Positions 25,556 through 34,054 of a DNA stretch of 64,000 nucleotides are shown here, in pieces. Origin of the DNA: CBDDFQ01 sp965227035 (GTDB lineage: Bacteria > Pseudomonadota > Gammaproteobacteria > Burkholderiales > Burkholderiaceae_C); contig OZ245724.1 of assembly GCA_965227035.1 (NCBI GenBank), forward strand, positions 3,906,001 through 3,970,000. Reading direction: 5' to 3'. Made by a program: the position numbers and the translations under genes. The stretch's first letter is position 1. Every line of letters begins with the position of its first letter. Below the pieces are notes generated by a model, which was given only the letters and a program-made list of their open reading frames with translations, had not been told where the DNA came from and made no database searches.

Positions 25556-26452
25556 ATGATCAATTCAATCAATTCACCTCGCGACTTTGCTGGATACAGA
25601 AACTGTCTTCCGGAAGTTCGCTGGCCGGGAGATGCACGAGTAGCCGTGTCGTTCGTCGTCAACTTCGAGGAGGGCGCGGAGTTTTCCATGACCGACGGTG
25701 ACGATCGCAACGAGGGCATCTACGAAGTCATCGACCCGTTGACCACGCCGGATAAATGCATCGACAGCCATTTCGAGTACGGAACCCGGGTGGCCTATTG
25801 GCGTATTGCGGCACTCTTCCAGAAGTACGGTGCGCATTACACGCTCAGTGCCTGCGGTCGCGCGGTGGAACGATCGCCGTGGCTGGCGCAACACGTGGTA
25901 TCGCAAGGCCACGAAGTCTCGGCACATGGATGGCGCTGGGAAAAGAGCACCGATCTGACGCCAGACGAAGAGCGCGCCGCCATCGTCCGCACAAGGGACA
26001 CCATCGAGAACGTCACCGGTCGCGCGCCGGTGGGTTGGCATACGAGGTCCAACGCGACCGCGCACACACGCCGACTGCTTGCCGAAAACGGATTCATCTA
26101 CGACAGCGATGCATATAACGACGACACACCGTACTTCGAGCAGGTTTCAGGCAAGCGTCATGTCGTGTTGCCTTACGCCTTCGACACCAACGACATGCAG
26201 TTCCAGAACACGCAGCGCTTCGGTACCGGCAAGGAATTTGCCGACTATGTTTGCGCTGCCTACGACTGGCTTTGGCAAGAGGGCGCGAACCAGCCGCGCA
26301 TGCTTTCGGTCGGTCTGCACCTCCGCATGATCGGAAGGCCAGGGCGCATCGGTGCGTTGGAGCAAATACTTCTCCATATGAAAACGAAGGGCGACGCCTG
26401 GATCGCGACTCGCGAGCAGATCGCAAGACACTGGCTGTCGAATGCCGACTGA
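25556..26452 (+). CDS. Polysaccharide deacetylase-family amidohydrolase, PuuE allantoinase-like
   Basis: 298 aa of the NodB-like polysaccharide deacetylase fold. Family marks are SFVVNFEEGAEFSMTDGDD, FEYGTRVAYWRI, GHEVSAHGWRWEK and GRAPVGWHTRSNATAHTRRLL. The EEGAE and GTR pattern is that of PuuE, which opens allantoin without a metal, and of related cytosolic enzymes of ureide catabolism. It starts 24 bases after the permease gene and is followed by a GntR regulator. The likely substrate is a cyclic amide brought in by this importer. A peptidoglycan deacetylase is unlikely, since there is no signal peptide. Confidence 0.82.
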   Translation: MINSINSPRDFAGYRNCLPEVRWPGDARVAVSFVVNFEEGAEFSMTDGDDRNEGIYEVIDPLTTPDKCIDSHFEYGTRVAYWRIAALFQKYGAHYTLSACGRAVERSPWLAQHVVSQGHEVSAHGWRWEKSTDLTPDEERAAIVRTRDTIENVTGRAPVGWHTRSNATAHTRRLLAENGFIYDSDAYNDDTPYFEQVSGKRHVVLPYAFDTNDMQFQNTQRFGTGKEFADYVCAAYDWLWQEGANQPRMLSVGLHLRMIGRPGRIGALEQILLHMKTKGDAWIATREQIARHWLSNAD

Positions 26453-27179
26453 AGCGAGGAAATCCGGGTCCGCCGGAATCATTAACATCGGCGTTATGCG
26501 AGACGAAGAAGAATCCATCTACGACACGATGTCCAACGCGCTGCTGGCGGGTCGCCTGACGCCTGGAACGCCCCTTCGCGAAACTGCGTTGGCGGAAGTG
26601 TTCGGTGTGAGCCGGGAGCGAATCAGAAAGATTCTTCAGCGCCTGGGCACGAACCGGCTGATCGAACTGGTGCCGAATCGCGGGGCGTTCGTCGCCGCGC
26701 CCTCGCTGGAACATGCCCGCGAAATATACGAGGCGCGCCGGATTCTCGAAGGCGGGATTGTCGGGCACCTTGCACCGAATCTGGGGTCGCAGGACGTTGC
26801 GAGAATCAGAGAGCACATGGACCTGGAGATGGCCGCGCTCGCATCCGGCGATCGCGCGGAGTCGGTGCGCCTATCGGCACGTTTTCACATCATCCTGGCC
26901 GAAGCTACCGCGAATACTTTTGTGATCCAGCAAATGCAGGAGCTCGTCAGCCGGACGTCTATGCTCGTCGCAGTTTACGAAGCGGCGCGATCGACTCAGT
27001 GCTCCTGCGATGAGCATCAGGACATCTTTACCTCGCTGATGAAGGGTGACGGTGCAGCTGCGGCGAAATCGATGCGAACCCATCTGTCCCTGATCGAAAC
27101 CCGGCTGCGTCCTGGCGTGGTCGCGCCATCTCGTGACGCCGTGGAAGTGTTGTCGGAACTCTGGGCCGCGCGAACGTGA
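26442..27179 (+). CDS. GntR-family (FCD) transcriptional regulator of the transport-catabolic operon
   Basis: 245 aa if begun at the ATG at 26442, inside the end of the deacetylase gene; an ATG 18 codons on (MRDEEESIYDTM) is also possible. Winged helix: LTPGTPLRETALAEVFGVSR, then ERIRKILQRLGTNRLIELVPN. The FCD domain follows with EARRILEGGIVGHLA and SARFHIILAEATANTFV. As a local repressor it may bind the paired TTGTGCAC sites upstream of the operon. Its stop overlaps the GTG of the racemase-like gene. Confidence 0.88.
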   Translation: MPTEARKSGSAGIINIGVMRDEEESIYDTMSNALLAGRLTPGTPLRETALAEVFGVSRERIRKILQRLGTNRLIELVPNRGAFVAAPSLEHAREIYEARRILEGGIVGHLAPNLGSQDVARIREHMDLEMAALASGDRAESVRLSARFHIILAEATANTFVIQQMQELVSRTSMLVAVYEAARSTQCSCDEHQDIFTSLMKGDGAAAAKSMRTHLSLIETRLRPGVVAPSRDAVEVLSELWAART

Positions 27180-27820
27180 AACTGATCGTGCTGAACCCGA
27201 ACACGACCCGCGCGATGACCGATGCGGTCGTCGCCGAAGTCAGGCGTTATCTGCCTTCGGACGTTCGTATCGAAGCCATGACTGCTGACGCAGGATGTGC
27301 CGTAATCGACTCGCGCGAAACTTTTGCGATCGGTGGCGACACCGCGCTTGAAATGCTGGGCACCATTCCGGCGCAGACCGATGCCGCGATCCTGCTCGCC
27401 TGCTTCGGCGACCCGGCGCTGGACCGGCTTCGCCAGTCGACCACGATGCACGTGTCGTCGCTGGCCGAGGCCGCGATCAAACACGCGTTCGAGCAAGGCA
27501 GGCGATTCGCCATCGTCACTGCAGGCACCGCGTGGATTGAAATGCTCGAAGAACGTGTCGCCGAATGCGGCGCTTCAACGCTGCTGGCAGGCGTCTTTGC
27601 GTTAAGCGAGAACGGCAAGCAGATGCAGGCGAATCCACCAAAATTTCGTGCTGAAGTTTTGCGTCTATCCACGATAGCCGCTGACGCGGGCGCAGAAATA
27701 TTGATTCTCGGGGGAGCGGCTTTTGCAGGTCTCGAGTTCGAGTTGGACCATCGCCTTGTGTCGCTCGATCCAGTCCAGATAGCGGTTGGTGAGTGCATGG
27801 AAGCACTCCTGCCTTTCTAA
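27176..27820 (+). CDS. Asp/Glu/hydantoin racemase-family protein with one catalytic cysteine missing
   Basis: 214 aa from a GTG that overlaps the GntR stop (GTGA, 27176-27179). The start MKLIVLNPNTTRAMTD is that of hydantoin racemases. The first catalytic cysteine is present (Cys76 in LLACFGDPALD). Where the second normally sits (LGCAG) this protein has LGGAAFAG, with Gly180. Two-base racemisation should then be impaired, so a decarboxylase, isomerase or lyase role is possible, as in one-cysteine relatives. The neighbouring allantoinase-like gene suggests a ureide or hydantoin substrate. It converges on the MFS gene and overlaps its 3' end by four bases. Confidence 0.82.
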   Translation: MKLIVLNPNTTRAMTDAVVAEVRRYLPSDVRIEAMTADAGCAVIDSRETFAIGGDTALEMLGTIPAQTDAAILLACFGDPALDRLRQSTTMHVSSLAEAAIKHAFEQGRRFAIVTAGTAWIEMLEERVAECGASTLLAGVFALSENGKQMQANPPKFRAEVLRLSTIAADAGAEILILGGAAFAGLEFELDHRLVSLDPVQIAVGECMEALLPF

Positions 27821-29241
27821 TGATCTGCGGGAATCGGACTGGCTGACGTGACAATCCGAATCCCGAATCCGCCGATCAATGCTGCCGCAAAAGCCGACAG
27901 CGCACCGATTCCAAACGCAACGCGATAGCCGCTGCTCAGTGCCGTCGCCACTGCTGAACCTGCGGCAGTGGCAGCAGAGGTCTGGGCCGATGCGATGCTT
28001 GCCAACACTGCGAGTCCCAGCGCACCGCCCATCATGAACGCGGTATTGACGATGCCCGACGCGAGCCCGGATTCGCTGGGGCCCACATCGTTCATTGCCG
28101 CGAGCAGAAGGGGATTGAACGCGATTCCGCCGCCAAGTCCCAGCAACACCATCCCCGGAAGTACGTCGGTCAGAAACGCGCCATCTACGGGCGCGCGCGC
28201 GAACAAGGCCAGACCCACTGCGGCCATAGCAAGGCCGCCTCCCAGCGGAATCCTCAGGCCATACCGCATGACGATTTTTGCGGAGAGTCCGAGCGAGCAG
28301 AACGCCATGATGATGTTGGCCGGCAGGAAGGACAGCCCAACTTGCATCGGGGAATATCCCAGCACCAGTTGAAGATAAAGCGCTGAGATAAAGAACCACG
28401 CGAACATCGCCGCAGCCCACAACACGCCGACGATGTTGGCGGTCGCCACGTTGCGCCTCTTGAACAGAGACAAGGGCACCAAGGGCGATTTCACCTTGGC
28501 TTCGATGGCGATGAACGAAACCAGCAACGCGACTGCGATGCCCAGGAGCGAGATCGTTTGCGTCGATCCCCAACCGGCTTCGTTGCCGTTGACCACGCCG
28601 TAAACCGCGAGCATCAAGGACAGGGTAATCGTGATCGCACCGGCAATATCGAGCGACGGATGCTGCTCGCTTTTTCCGTGCGGAATCAGCGACAGGCAAA
28701 GCAGATACACCGCAATGCCGATGGGAATGTTCACCAGAAATATCCAGTGCCAGCTCAGAGCGCCAGTCAGGAATCCACCCAGCAGAACCCCGATGCTTCC
28801 GCCGCCCGCGCAGACGAATCCGTAGACGCCCATCGCTTTGGCGCGATCTTGCGGCGTGGTGAACAGATCCATGATGAGCGAGAGCGATACGGCCGAGACC
28901 ACCGCGCCGCCGAGTCCTTGAATCGCACGGGCCACGATCAACGTCTCCTGGTTATGCGCCAGGCCACAAGCCAGCGATGCGAGCGTGAATGCCACGATGC
29001 CCACGAGAAACATCTTGCGATGGCCGTAAAGATCGCCGAGGCGTCCGCCCAGCAAGAGGAATCCGCCGAAGGTGAGCATGTAGGCGTTGACCACCCACAC
29101 CAGCGATGTTTCGGTGAACTTGAGATCGGCGCGAATCGATGGCAGTGCCACGTTCACGATGGTGGTATCCAGAACGATCATCAAAACCCCCAGGCACAGC
29201 ACCATCAGGGCGAGCCATCTTCTGCGGTCGTTCGAGGCCAT
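27817..29241 (-). CDS. MFS transporter, DHA2 family (14-helix drug:proton antiporter type)
   Basis: 474 aa from the ATG at 29241 after GGAGATCG; a longer open frame upstream is polar. Fourteen hydrophobic segments are readable, with motif A-like GGRLGDLYGHRKMF, motif C in GGGSIGVLLGGFL, and DTTIVNVALPSI at the end of helix 1, a DHA2 mark. Such proteins export drugs or metabolites with protons across the inner membrane. The gene points away from the lipoprotein gene, and the spacer contains a perfect 10-bp inverted repeat. Confidence 0.9.
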   Translation of the reverse strand: MASNDRRRWLALMVLCLGVLMIVLDTTIVNVALPSIRADLKFTETSLVWVVNAYMLTFGGFLLLGGRLGDLYGHRKMFLVGIVAFTLASLACGLAHNQETLIVARAIQGLGGAVVSAVSLSLIMDLFTTPQDRAKAMGVYGFVCAGGGSIGVLLGGFLTGALSWHWIFLVNIPIGIAVYLLCLSLIPHGKSEQHPSLDIAGAITITLSLMLAVYGVVNGNEAGWGSTQTISLLGIAVALLVSFIAIEAKVKSPLVPLSLFKRRNVATANIVGVLWAAAMFAWFFISALYLQLVLGYSPMQVGLSFLPANIIMAFCSLGLSAKIVMRYGLRIPLGGGLAMAAVGLALFARAPVDGAFLTDVLPGMVLLGLGGGIAFNPLLLAAMNDVGPSESGLASGIVNTAFMMGGALGLAVLASIASAQTSAATAAGSAVATALSSGYRVAFGIGALSAFAAALIGGFGIRIVTSASPIPADH

Positions 29242-29304
29242 GCGATCTCCGTTGTTTGCCCGCACTTTATATGCACTTTCGGCTGAACGCCACGACAAAT
29301 AGTT

Positions 29305-29340
29305 CGAGAAGTCGCGACCGCTCAAGCATTCGACTTCTCG
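29305..29340. promoter_or_regulatory. Perfect 10-bp inverted repeat in the MFS-lipoprotein spacer
   Basis: CGAGAAGTCG at 29305-29314 and its exact complement CGACTTCTCG at 29331-29340 are separated by 16 bases, in the middle of a divergent spacer. It may be an operator pair for a dimeric repressor of the exporter, or a hairpin in the lipoprotein leader. Confidence 0.4.
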
Positions 29341-29439
29341 TATGTGCGTTTCGTCGCGCCAATCGCGTGTTCGTCCTTTTATTGGCTGCAACTCGTTACT
29401 CCCCGACATCATTTTTGGAGATCACGAACAGGACATCGC

Positions 29440-30858
29440 ATGAAACTCTCTTGTATCTTTGCTTGGGTGCTTGCCGCGTCATTAGTTACCGCGTCACTAG
29501 CCGGTTGCGGCGGTTGGGGCGAAGACGGTGCGCCCGCTTCGCAGACCGGCACAGCGTCGGCAGACAGTGGAGCGTCGGGCGGACTCCCGGTGTCGTACGC
29601 CGGGCGGATAGACGGCCTCCATGCCGCAGGGCTGGTGCTCTTCGATGGCGTCAACGAGGTCACGATCGATCCGCAGGACCGGTCATTTCAGTTCCCTGCG
29701 TCGGGAACGACCAGCGGAGGCGTTCTTTCGGTCAAGGTCCAGCCGTCCAACCCCAGCGAAATTTGTACGGTCACCGGTACAGGTGTTTCGGATGCGGTGG
29801 TGACCTGCGTCTACAAGCAAAGATTCGTCTATGTGGCCGTGCCTTCGACCGGAGAAGTTCGGCAGTTCTCGACCGACGCATCTACTGGACGACTCACTTT
29901 CGTTCGCGCAGTCGCATGGGGTGCTCCTGGTGCAAACGACGATGCCGATGTCGCGTCCATCGTCATGCACCCCACACGAAATTTTCTGTATGTCGTATCC
30001 GAGCAGCTTGCCCAGATCGCGACCTACGCCGTAGACCCTTCGAACGGTTACTTGACGCAATCGGGCGCCGATTTCGATGTGCCCGGTGACGGCGTACCCG
30101 GATCCGGTGCATGGGAGAAAGATTTGAGTTTTTCGCCGGACGGATCGCATGCGTATTCGCTCGACGCCGATAACAAGGTGATCAATCATTACCGTGTCGA
30201 TGCTGCCACCGGTCGATTCAGCCTGTCGGAGCAATTGGCAGTGAATGTGAGCACTGCGTTCGAGCCGCATTTCGCGATCGATCCAGCCGGTAAGTGGGTT
30301 TATCTGGTCGGAGCGACGCGCTTTGCGACGCGCATGACTTCGTTCCCGATCAATGCGGATGGCACGTTGGGTAGCGCTGTAGAGAGTACGCCTCCGAGTC
30401 GTATGGTCCAAAGCGGAATCGACCCGGTCAGGAAAATTGCGTACGTCACGAATCGGGTTAGCGAGGGAGTCTACGAACACATACCGTACGCGATTCAGGC
30501 CGACGGCACCTACGTCGCAGCAGCTCCGACGCCCATATCGATCGGTCAGATTTTCCGAATCGATCCCTACGACGATCTCATCGTGGAATGGCGCGGAGGC
30601 TCTGCGGGCACTCTTGCATCGCAGCGAATCACGGACCGCGCCACTGGCGTGCTTCAGGCAACCGGATTCACTGCTTCGGCACCCTATGCGGCAAACGTAT
30701 TTTTTAGCCCCGATGGAAAGTACGTGATGGCTACGTCGACCGATGTCTCAAGCCCGCCCCTCGTGTTCGCTATCGGCGCGGACGGATCGTTCACGCCGGT
30801 TGCAGGCACTCCGACGCAATTCACCGAAGTGCCGGCCGCTGCGTTTGGCTACTACTGA
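29440..30858 (+). CDS. Beta-propeller lipoprotein (lactonase/YncE-like repeats)
   Basis: 472 aa. The signal ends in a lipobox LAGC with Cys23, so the protein should be lipid-anchored. After a Ser/Gly-rich linker comes an immunoglobulin-like stretch (GLVLFDGVNEVTID, VTGTGVSDAVVTCVYKQ). Then come repeated blades with the 6-phosphogluconolactonase/YncE pattern: RFVYVAVPSTGEVRQFSTD, NFLYVVSEQLAQIATYAVD, HAYSLDADNKVINHYRVD and later FFSPDGKYVMATS. No catalytic residues stand out. It may be a surface binding or scaffold protein. The start at 29440 is set by the signal peptide and an upstream GGA. Confidence 0.78.
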   Translation: MKLSCIFAWVLAASLVTASLAGCGGWGEDGAPASQTGTASADSGASGGLPVSYAGRIDGLHAAGLVLFDGVNEVTIDPQDRSFQFPASGTTSGGVLSVKVQPSNPSEICTVTGTGVSDAVVTCVYKQRFVYVAVPSTGEVRQFSTDASTGRLTFVRAVAWGAPGANDDADVASIVMHPTRNFLYVVSEQLAQIATYAVDPSNGYLTQSGADFDVPGDGVPGSGAWEKDLSFSPDGSHAYSLDADNKVINHYRVDAATGRFSLSEQLAVNVSTAFEPHFAIDPAGKWVYLVGATRFATRMTSFPINADGTLGSAVESTPPSRMVQSGIDPVRKIAYVTNRVSEGVYEHIPYAIQADGTYVAAAPTPISIGQIFRIDPYDDLIVEWRGGSAGTLASQRITDRATGVLQATGFTASAPYAANVFFSPDGKYVMATSTDVSSPPLVFAIGADGSFTPVAGTPTQFTEVPAAAFGYY

Positions 30859-30910
30859 AGAAAGAGGACGTCGGTCAGGGCCATCCGTTGCAATGAAGCG
30901 CGGCGCCCGA

Positions 30911-31120
30911 TCAGGCTTTCGCGTGTTCGCGTGGCTCGACGTTCGTGTGACGTCCTTGGCCGATGGAAGGATCGCGACGTTGAGTTTCGTCGGGATGATC
31001 GCGCGAATCTTTGGCCGTATCGCCGATGTATTGCGCATCGGTTTTTTCAGTTTTCTCGCTCGCAGAGCCGAAGTACAACCGGCTCATCGGCGAGTCGAAA
31101 TGAATGGTGTCTTTGTTCAT
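30911..31120 (-). CDS. Small hydrophilic hypothetical protein
   Basis: 69 aa, rich in Asp, Glu, Arg and His, without hydrophobic segments or recognisable domain. Support comes from position: its ATG at 31120 begins one base after the osmC stop in the same direction, with GGAGAAATGAA just before it. It could be a small stress protein translated with OsmC. Codon use is unremarkable, and no homologue is recalled. Confidence 0.5.
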   Translation of the reverse strand: MNKDTIHFDSPMSRLYFGSASEKTEKTDAQYIGDTAKDSRDHPDETQRRDPSIGQGRHTNVEPREHAKA

Positions 31121-31121
31121 T

Positions 31122-31559
31122 TCATTTCTCCAGAGTGGCAGTCAGGGTGATCTCTTTCACGCTGGCGAGTGCTTTGGACAAAGGGCAGTTTGCTTTCGCG
31201 CCTGCAGCAAGTTCCTGAAACTTCGCATCGTCGATGCCGGGTATTTTTGCCTTGAGGGTCAGCGCGATTCGAGTGATGACGAAGCCATCGCCTTCTTTCG
31301 TCAATCGAACCGCAGCAGTGGTGTCGAGTGACGTTGGCGTAATGCCTGCGCCCTCGGCAGCAAACGCGAAGGCCATCGTAAAGCAGGCGGCGTGTGCAGC
31401 GCCAATGAGCTCCTCGGGATTCGTGCCCTTCTTGTCGTCGCCGAAGCGACTGCCGAATCCGTAGGGATAGTCCTTGATAGCGCCGGTCTCGGTGCTGATC
31501 TTGCCGACTCCGGTCTTGCCGGCACCTTCCCAATGAACGCTTGCGGTTTTGTCTGCCAT
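31122..31559 (-). CDS. osmC: OsmC-family peroxiredoxin-like hydroperoxide reductase
   Basis: 145 aa, the usual OsmC length. Catalytic cysteines are Cys59 (AAHAACFTMAF) and Cys125 (ANCPLSKAL). NPEELIGAAHAAC is the family signature. It reduces organic hydroperoxides. The next gene downstream, a 69-residue protein, follows at once. Confidence 0.93.
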   Translation of the reverse strand: MADKTASVHWEGAGKTGVGKISTETGAIKDYPYGFGSRFGDDKKGTNPEELIGAAHAACFTMAFAFAAEGAGITPTSLDTTAAVRLTKEGDGFVITRIALTLKAKIPGIDDAKFQELAAGAKANCPLSKALASVKEITLTATLEK

Positions 31560-31609
31560 GTCGATTCCTTATGTGGAGTTCAGGTTTGAACTGCGGTTAG
31601 CGGTTGAAA

Positions 31610-32704
31610 TTATTTTGGGCGCGGATTATGAAGAATCCGTTGCGGTTGCTTGAGTTCTCCAGCCCGAAGCTGGGTCACGCCTTGCACGACAGCGCGCGCG
31701 ACGTTTCTTATTTCTTCTTGCAGAGTCTGTTCCTTGTCGAGCGCTTCGTGACTGTTGTAGTACGGCTCGAAATACCCGAGATAACGGTCGAGTCTTGCCA
31801 GATTGCCCGCATCGATCAATCCCATCCAGTCGAGCCAGTCGGTGAGATTTCGACGATGAACTTCAACTCCGGCCACATCGCCGTGAACGACAACGCCATA
31901 CACCCGACCTTCGAGATGTTTGGGATAGCTCCATCCCGCTTTTTCGATTTCCTTCGCCTCTTGCGGTTTCTTGCCGTGTGTGCTCGTAGGGTCGGGATTT
32001 CCGCCGTCGGCGCACACCAGCCGATCGATCATCAACTTGAGCGGGCTGGTGGACTGATACCAGTGCGTGGGCGCAACGATGATCACGCCATGGGCCGACA
32101 CCCATTTCTCGTAGATGTCCGCCATCCAGTCGTGGACCTGATCCAGCGAATGATTGGGGTAGCAGGTACACGGCCAATGGCACAGCGGCATGGCAGTCGA
32201 GACGCAGCCTTTGCAGGGATGAATTTTTCTGCCGAATTCCGAAGTGACATGACTTAAATCGAGAACGTCCGCAGTCATGTCCGCCGACTCGACGACTTCG
32301 CGCGCCAATTTCGACATACGCCAGGATTTGGAAATTTCGCCGGGACAGGTTCCGTCGTTGCGAGGACTCGCATTGATGATCAGCACGCGAGACTTCGTGG
32401 ACTCGTGCGACCAGTTCGACTGTGCAGATTTGAGCTTGAGGTGCGTGTCGTACCACTCTTGCGAAAGGTCGTAGTCGGGGTCGGAAAACTCGCTGCCCGC
32501 CTTGCGTGTGATGGGCGATTTGCGACCTTCGATGTACGCGTCCCAGGCAATGCTTTCCAGGCGCGCTATTGCGTCTTTTTCGACGTCGAAAGCAGGGTCG
32601 AAGAATCGCGCGATGTATCGCTCGCGAAACTGTTCGCGCTCCAGCGGCGGCGGCGTCTGGCCTTTTCTAGGCTCTGTCGAATTTTCTGTGGTGGGCGTGG
32701 GCAT
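31610..32704 (-). CDS. Flavodoxin-fold NAD(P)H-dependent oxidoreductase with long N-terminal extension
   Basis: 364 aa. The flavodoxin-like domain starts near residue 104 with SRVLIINASPRNDGTCPG and continues through PCKGCVSTAMPLCHWPC, VIIVAPTHWYQSTSPLKLMIDRL and YGVVVHGDVAGVE, the NADPH-dependent FMN reductase pattern. The first 100 residues are an additional polar helical segment (FDPAFDVEKDAIARLESIAW) not usual in that family. Cysteine-rich stretches in the middle may bind a metal or shape the flavin site. Possible roles are quinone or nitro reduction; no partner is evident. Confidence 0.8.
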   Translation of the reverse strand: MPTPTTENSTEPRKGQTPPPLEREQFRERYIARFFDPAFDVEKDAIARLESIAWDAYIEGRKSPITRKAGSEFSDPDYDLSQEWYDTHLKLKSAQSNWSHESTKSRVLIINASPRNDGTCPGEISKSWRMSKLAREVVESADMTADVLDLSHVTSEFGRKIHPCKGCVSTAMPLCHWPCTCYPNHSLDQVHDWMADIYEKWVSAHGVIIVAPTHWYQSTSPLKLMIDRLVCADGGNPDPTSTHGKKPQEAKEIEKAGWSYPKHLEGRVYGVVVHGDVAGVEVHRRNLTDWLDWMGLIDAGNLARLDRYLGYFEPYYNSHEALDKEQTLQEEIRNVARAVVQGVTQLRAGELKQPQRILHNPRPK

Positions 32705-32809
32705 GGACGATTACTGTGCCCATCTCACCCGTATGCGGCGATAGGAGAGCGCCTTGACGCGAATGTCGGCCTTGTCCTACAGCATGGAAAGGACAGGAAA
32801 CGTCCGGAT

Positions 32810-32834
32810 GAAAAAAAGCCGGCGCGAAGCCGGC
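32810..32834 (-). terminator. Rho-independent terminator of the Bug-family gene
   Basis: On the minus strand AGCCGGC (32834-32828) and GCCGGCT (32822-32816) pair around five bases, followed by seven Ts (complement of 32810-32816). It lies about 40 bases beyond the stop of the binding-protein gene. Confidence 0.85.
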
Positions 32835-32872
32835 TCACTTGAAGTCTGAAACTTGCGTTCCGACTTCCCTTA

Positions 32873-33862
32873 TCAATCGGCGTAGACGCCGGCAGCCTTG
32901 ATGATCGGCGACCATTTCGCGATTTCGGCAGCAACGAACTTCTTGTGTTCGGCCGGCTCGATCCGCTTGTCGGTAGCAACCACTGCGCCCAGCGCTTCTT
33001 CTTTCTTGATGAAGTCAGGATCCTTGAGTGCTTCTTTCAAAGCAGAATTGATCTTCGCAAGAATAGGCGCAGGCGTGCCCTTGGGTGCATACAGACCGTG
33101 CCAGATGGTGACTTCGAATCCTGGAAGGCCAGATTCCTGCAGGGTCGGCAGATCTTTCAGCAAAGGCGTGGTCAAGCGCTTGTTCGACGTGACCGCGAAA
33201 GCCTTGACCTTTTTGCCCTCGATCTGGGGAGACGTGTTGGTTGTTTGATCGCAAAGAAGATCGATCTGTCCGCCGATCAAATCGGTAATGGCCGGTGCGG
33301 TTCCCTTGTAGGGCACAGCGGTCATTTCGGTTTTGATGGCCGATTGATAAAGCAGTCCGCACAGGTGCGAAGCCGAGCCGATACCAGCGTTACCCAAATT
33401 GATCTTGCCCTTGTTCGCGGCGATCCAGGCAGTCAGTTCCTTGTAGTTGTTTGCAGGAATCGATGGCTTGGCGATGAGCGTCATCGGCACGTCATTGATG
33501 ATGCCCAGGTATTCGAAGTCGGTTTCCACCTTGAAGGGCAGATTGCGAACTAGGCTGGGAATGGTGGCCATGCCGATGTGGTTCAACAGCAGCGTGTAGC
33601 CGTCAGGCGTCGCGCGAGCGACCTTCGCAGCGCCGATCGAGCTACCGGCGCCAGCCGCGTTGTCGATCACGATGGTTCCGCCGCCCATCGGCTTGCGCAA
33701 CGCTTCGGCCAGATCGCGAGCCACGCGGTCGGTCGGACCGCCTGCAGCGAAGGGCACCACGATAGTGATCGAACGGTCTTTCGCAGGGAATTCCTGCGCT
33801 TGTGCTGTGAAGGCTGCTGCTACGCCAACGGCGAGCAAAGTCAGTCCAAATGCTTTTTTCAT
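32873..33862 (-). CDS. Tripartite tricarboxylate transporter substrate-binding protein, Bug family
   Basis: 329 aa with a signal peptide (MKKAFGLTLLAVGVAAAFTA, cleavage after AQA near 22). ITIVVPFAAGGPTDRVARDLAEALRK and VIDNAAGAGSSIGAAKVARA are the Bug signature. These periplasmic proteins capture carboxylic acids and similar solutes. No TctA/TctB permease genes lie nearby, as is common for orphan Bug proteins in Burkholderiales. The ATG at 33862 follows CAGGGGACATC. A good terminator follows the gene. Confidence 0.92.
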   Translation of the reverse strand: MKKAFGLTLLAVGVAAAFTAQAQEFPAKDRSITIVVPFAAGGPTDRVARDLAEALRKPMGGGTIVIDNAAGAGSSIGAAKVARATPDGYTLLLNHIGMATIPSLVRNLPFKVETDFEYLGIINDVPMTLIAKPSIPANNYKELTAWIAANKGKINLGNAGIGSASHLCGLLYQSAIKTEMTAVPYKGTAPAITDLIGGQIDLLCDQTTNTSPQIEGKKVKAFAVTSNKRLTTPLLKDLPTLQESGLPGFEVTIWHGLYAPKGTPAPILAKINSALKEALKDPDFIKKEEALGAVVATDKRIEPAEHKKFVAAEIAKWSPIIKAAGVYAD

Positions 33863-33999
33863 AGTGATGTCCCCTGAGATAGGACGCAAATGTTATGACG
33901 ACATAAGCAGTTCTCTATCCGGGTAAAACCCCTAAAAAAGCGCTCAGCCTACGTAAGCAATAAGTCAGGAGTCTTGAGAAAAAGATGGTATCGGGGTGT

Positions 34000-34028
34000 C
34001 GAACCATTGCTGCCGGTCAAACCACTTA
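34000..34028 (+). promoter_or_regulatory. HrpL-type hrp box upstream of the effector-like pair
   Basis: CGAACC at 34000-34005, 16 bases, then CCACTTA at 34022-34028. The consensus for HrpL promoters of type III secretion genes is GGAACC, 15-16 bases, CCACNNA; only the first G differs. It ends 26 bases before the ATG of the downstream gene and has the same orientation. Confidence 0.7.
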
Positions 34029-34054
34029 CAAGTTCCGGCAATTTGGAGGGCGTC

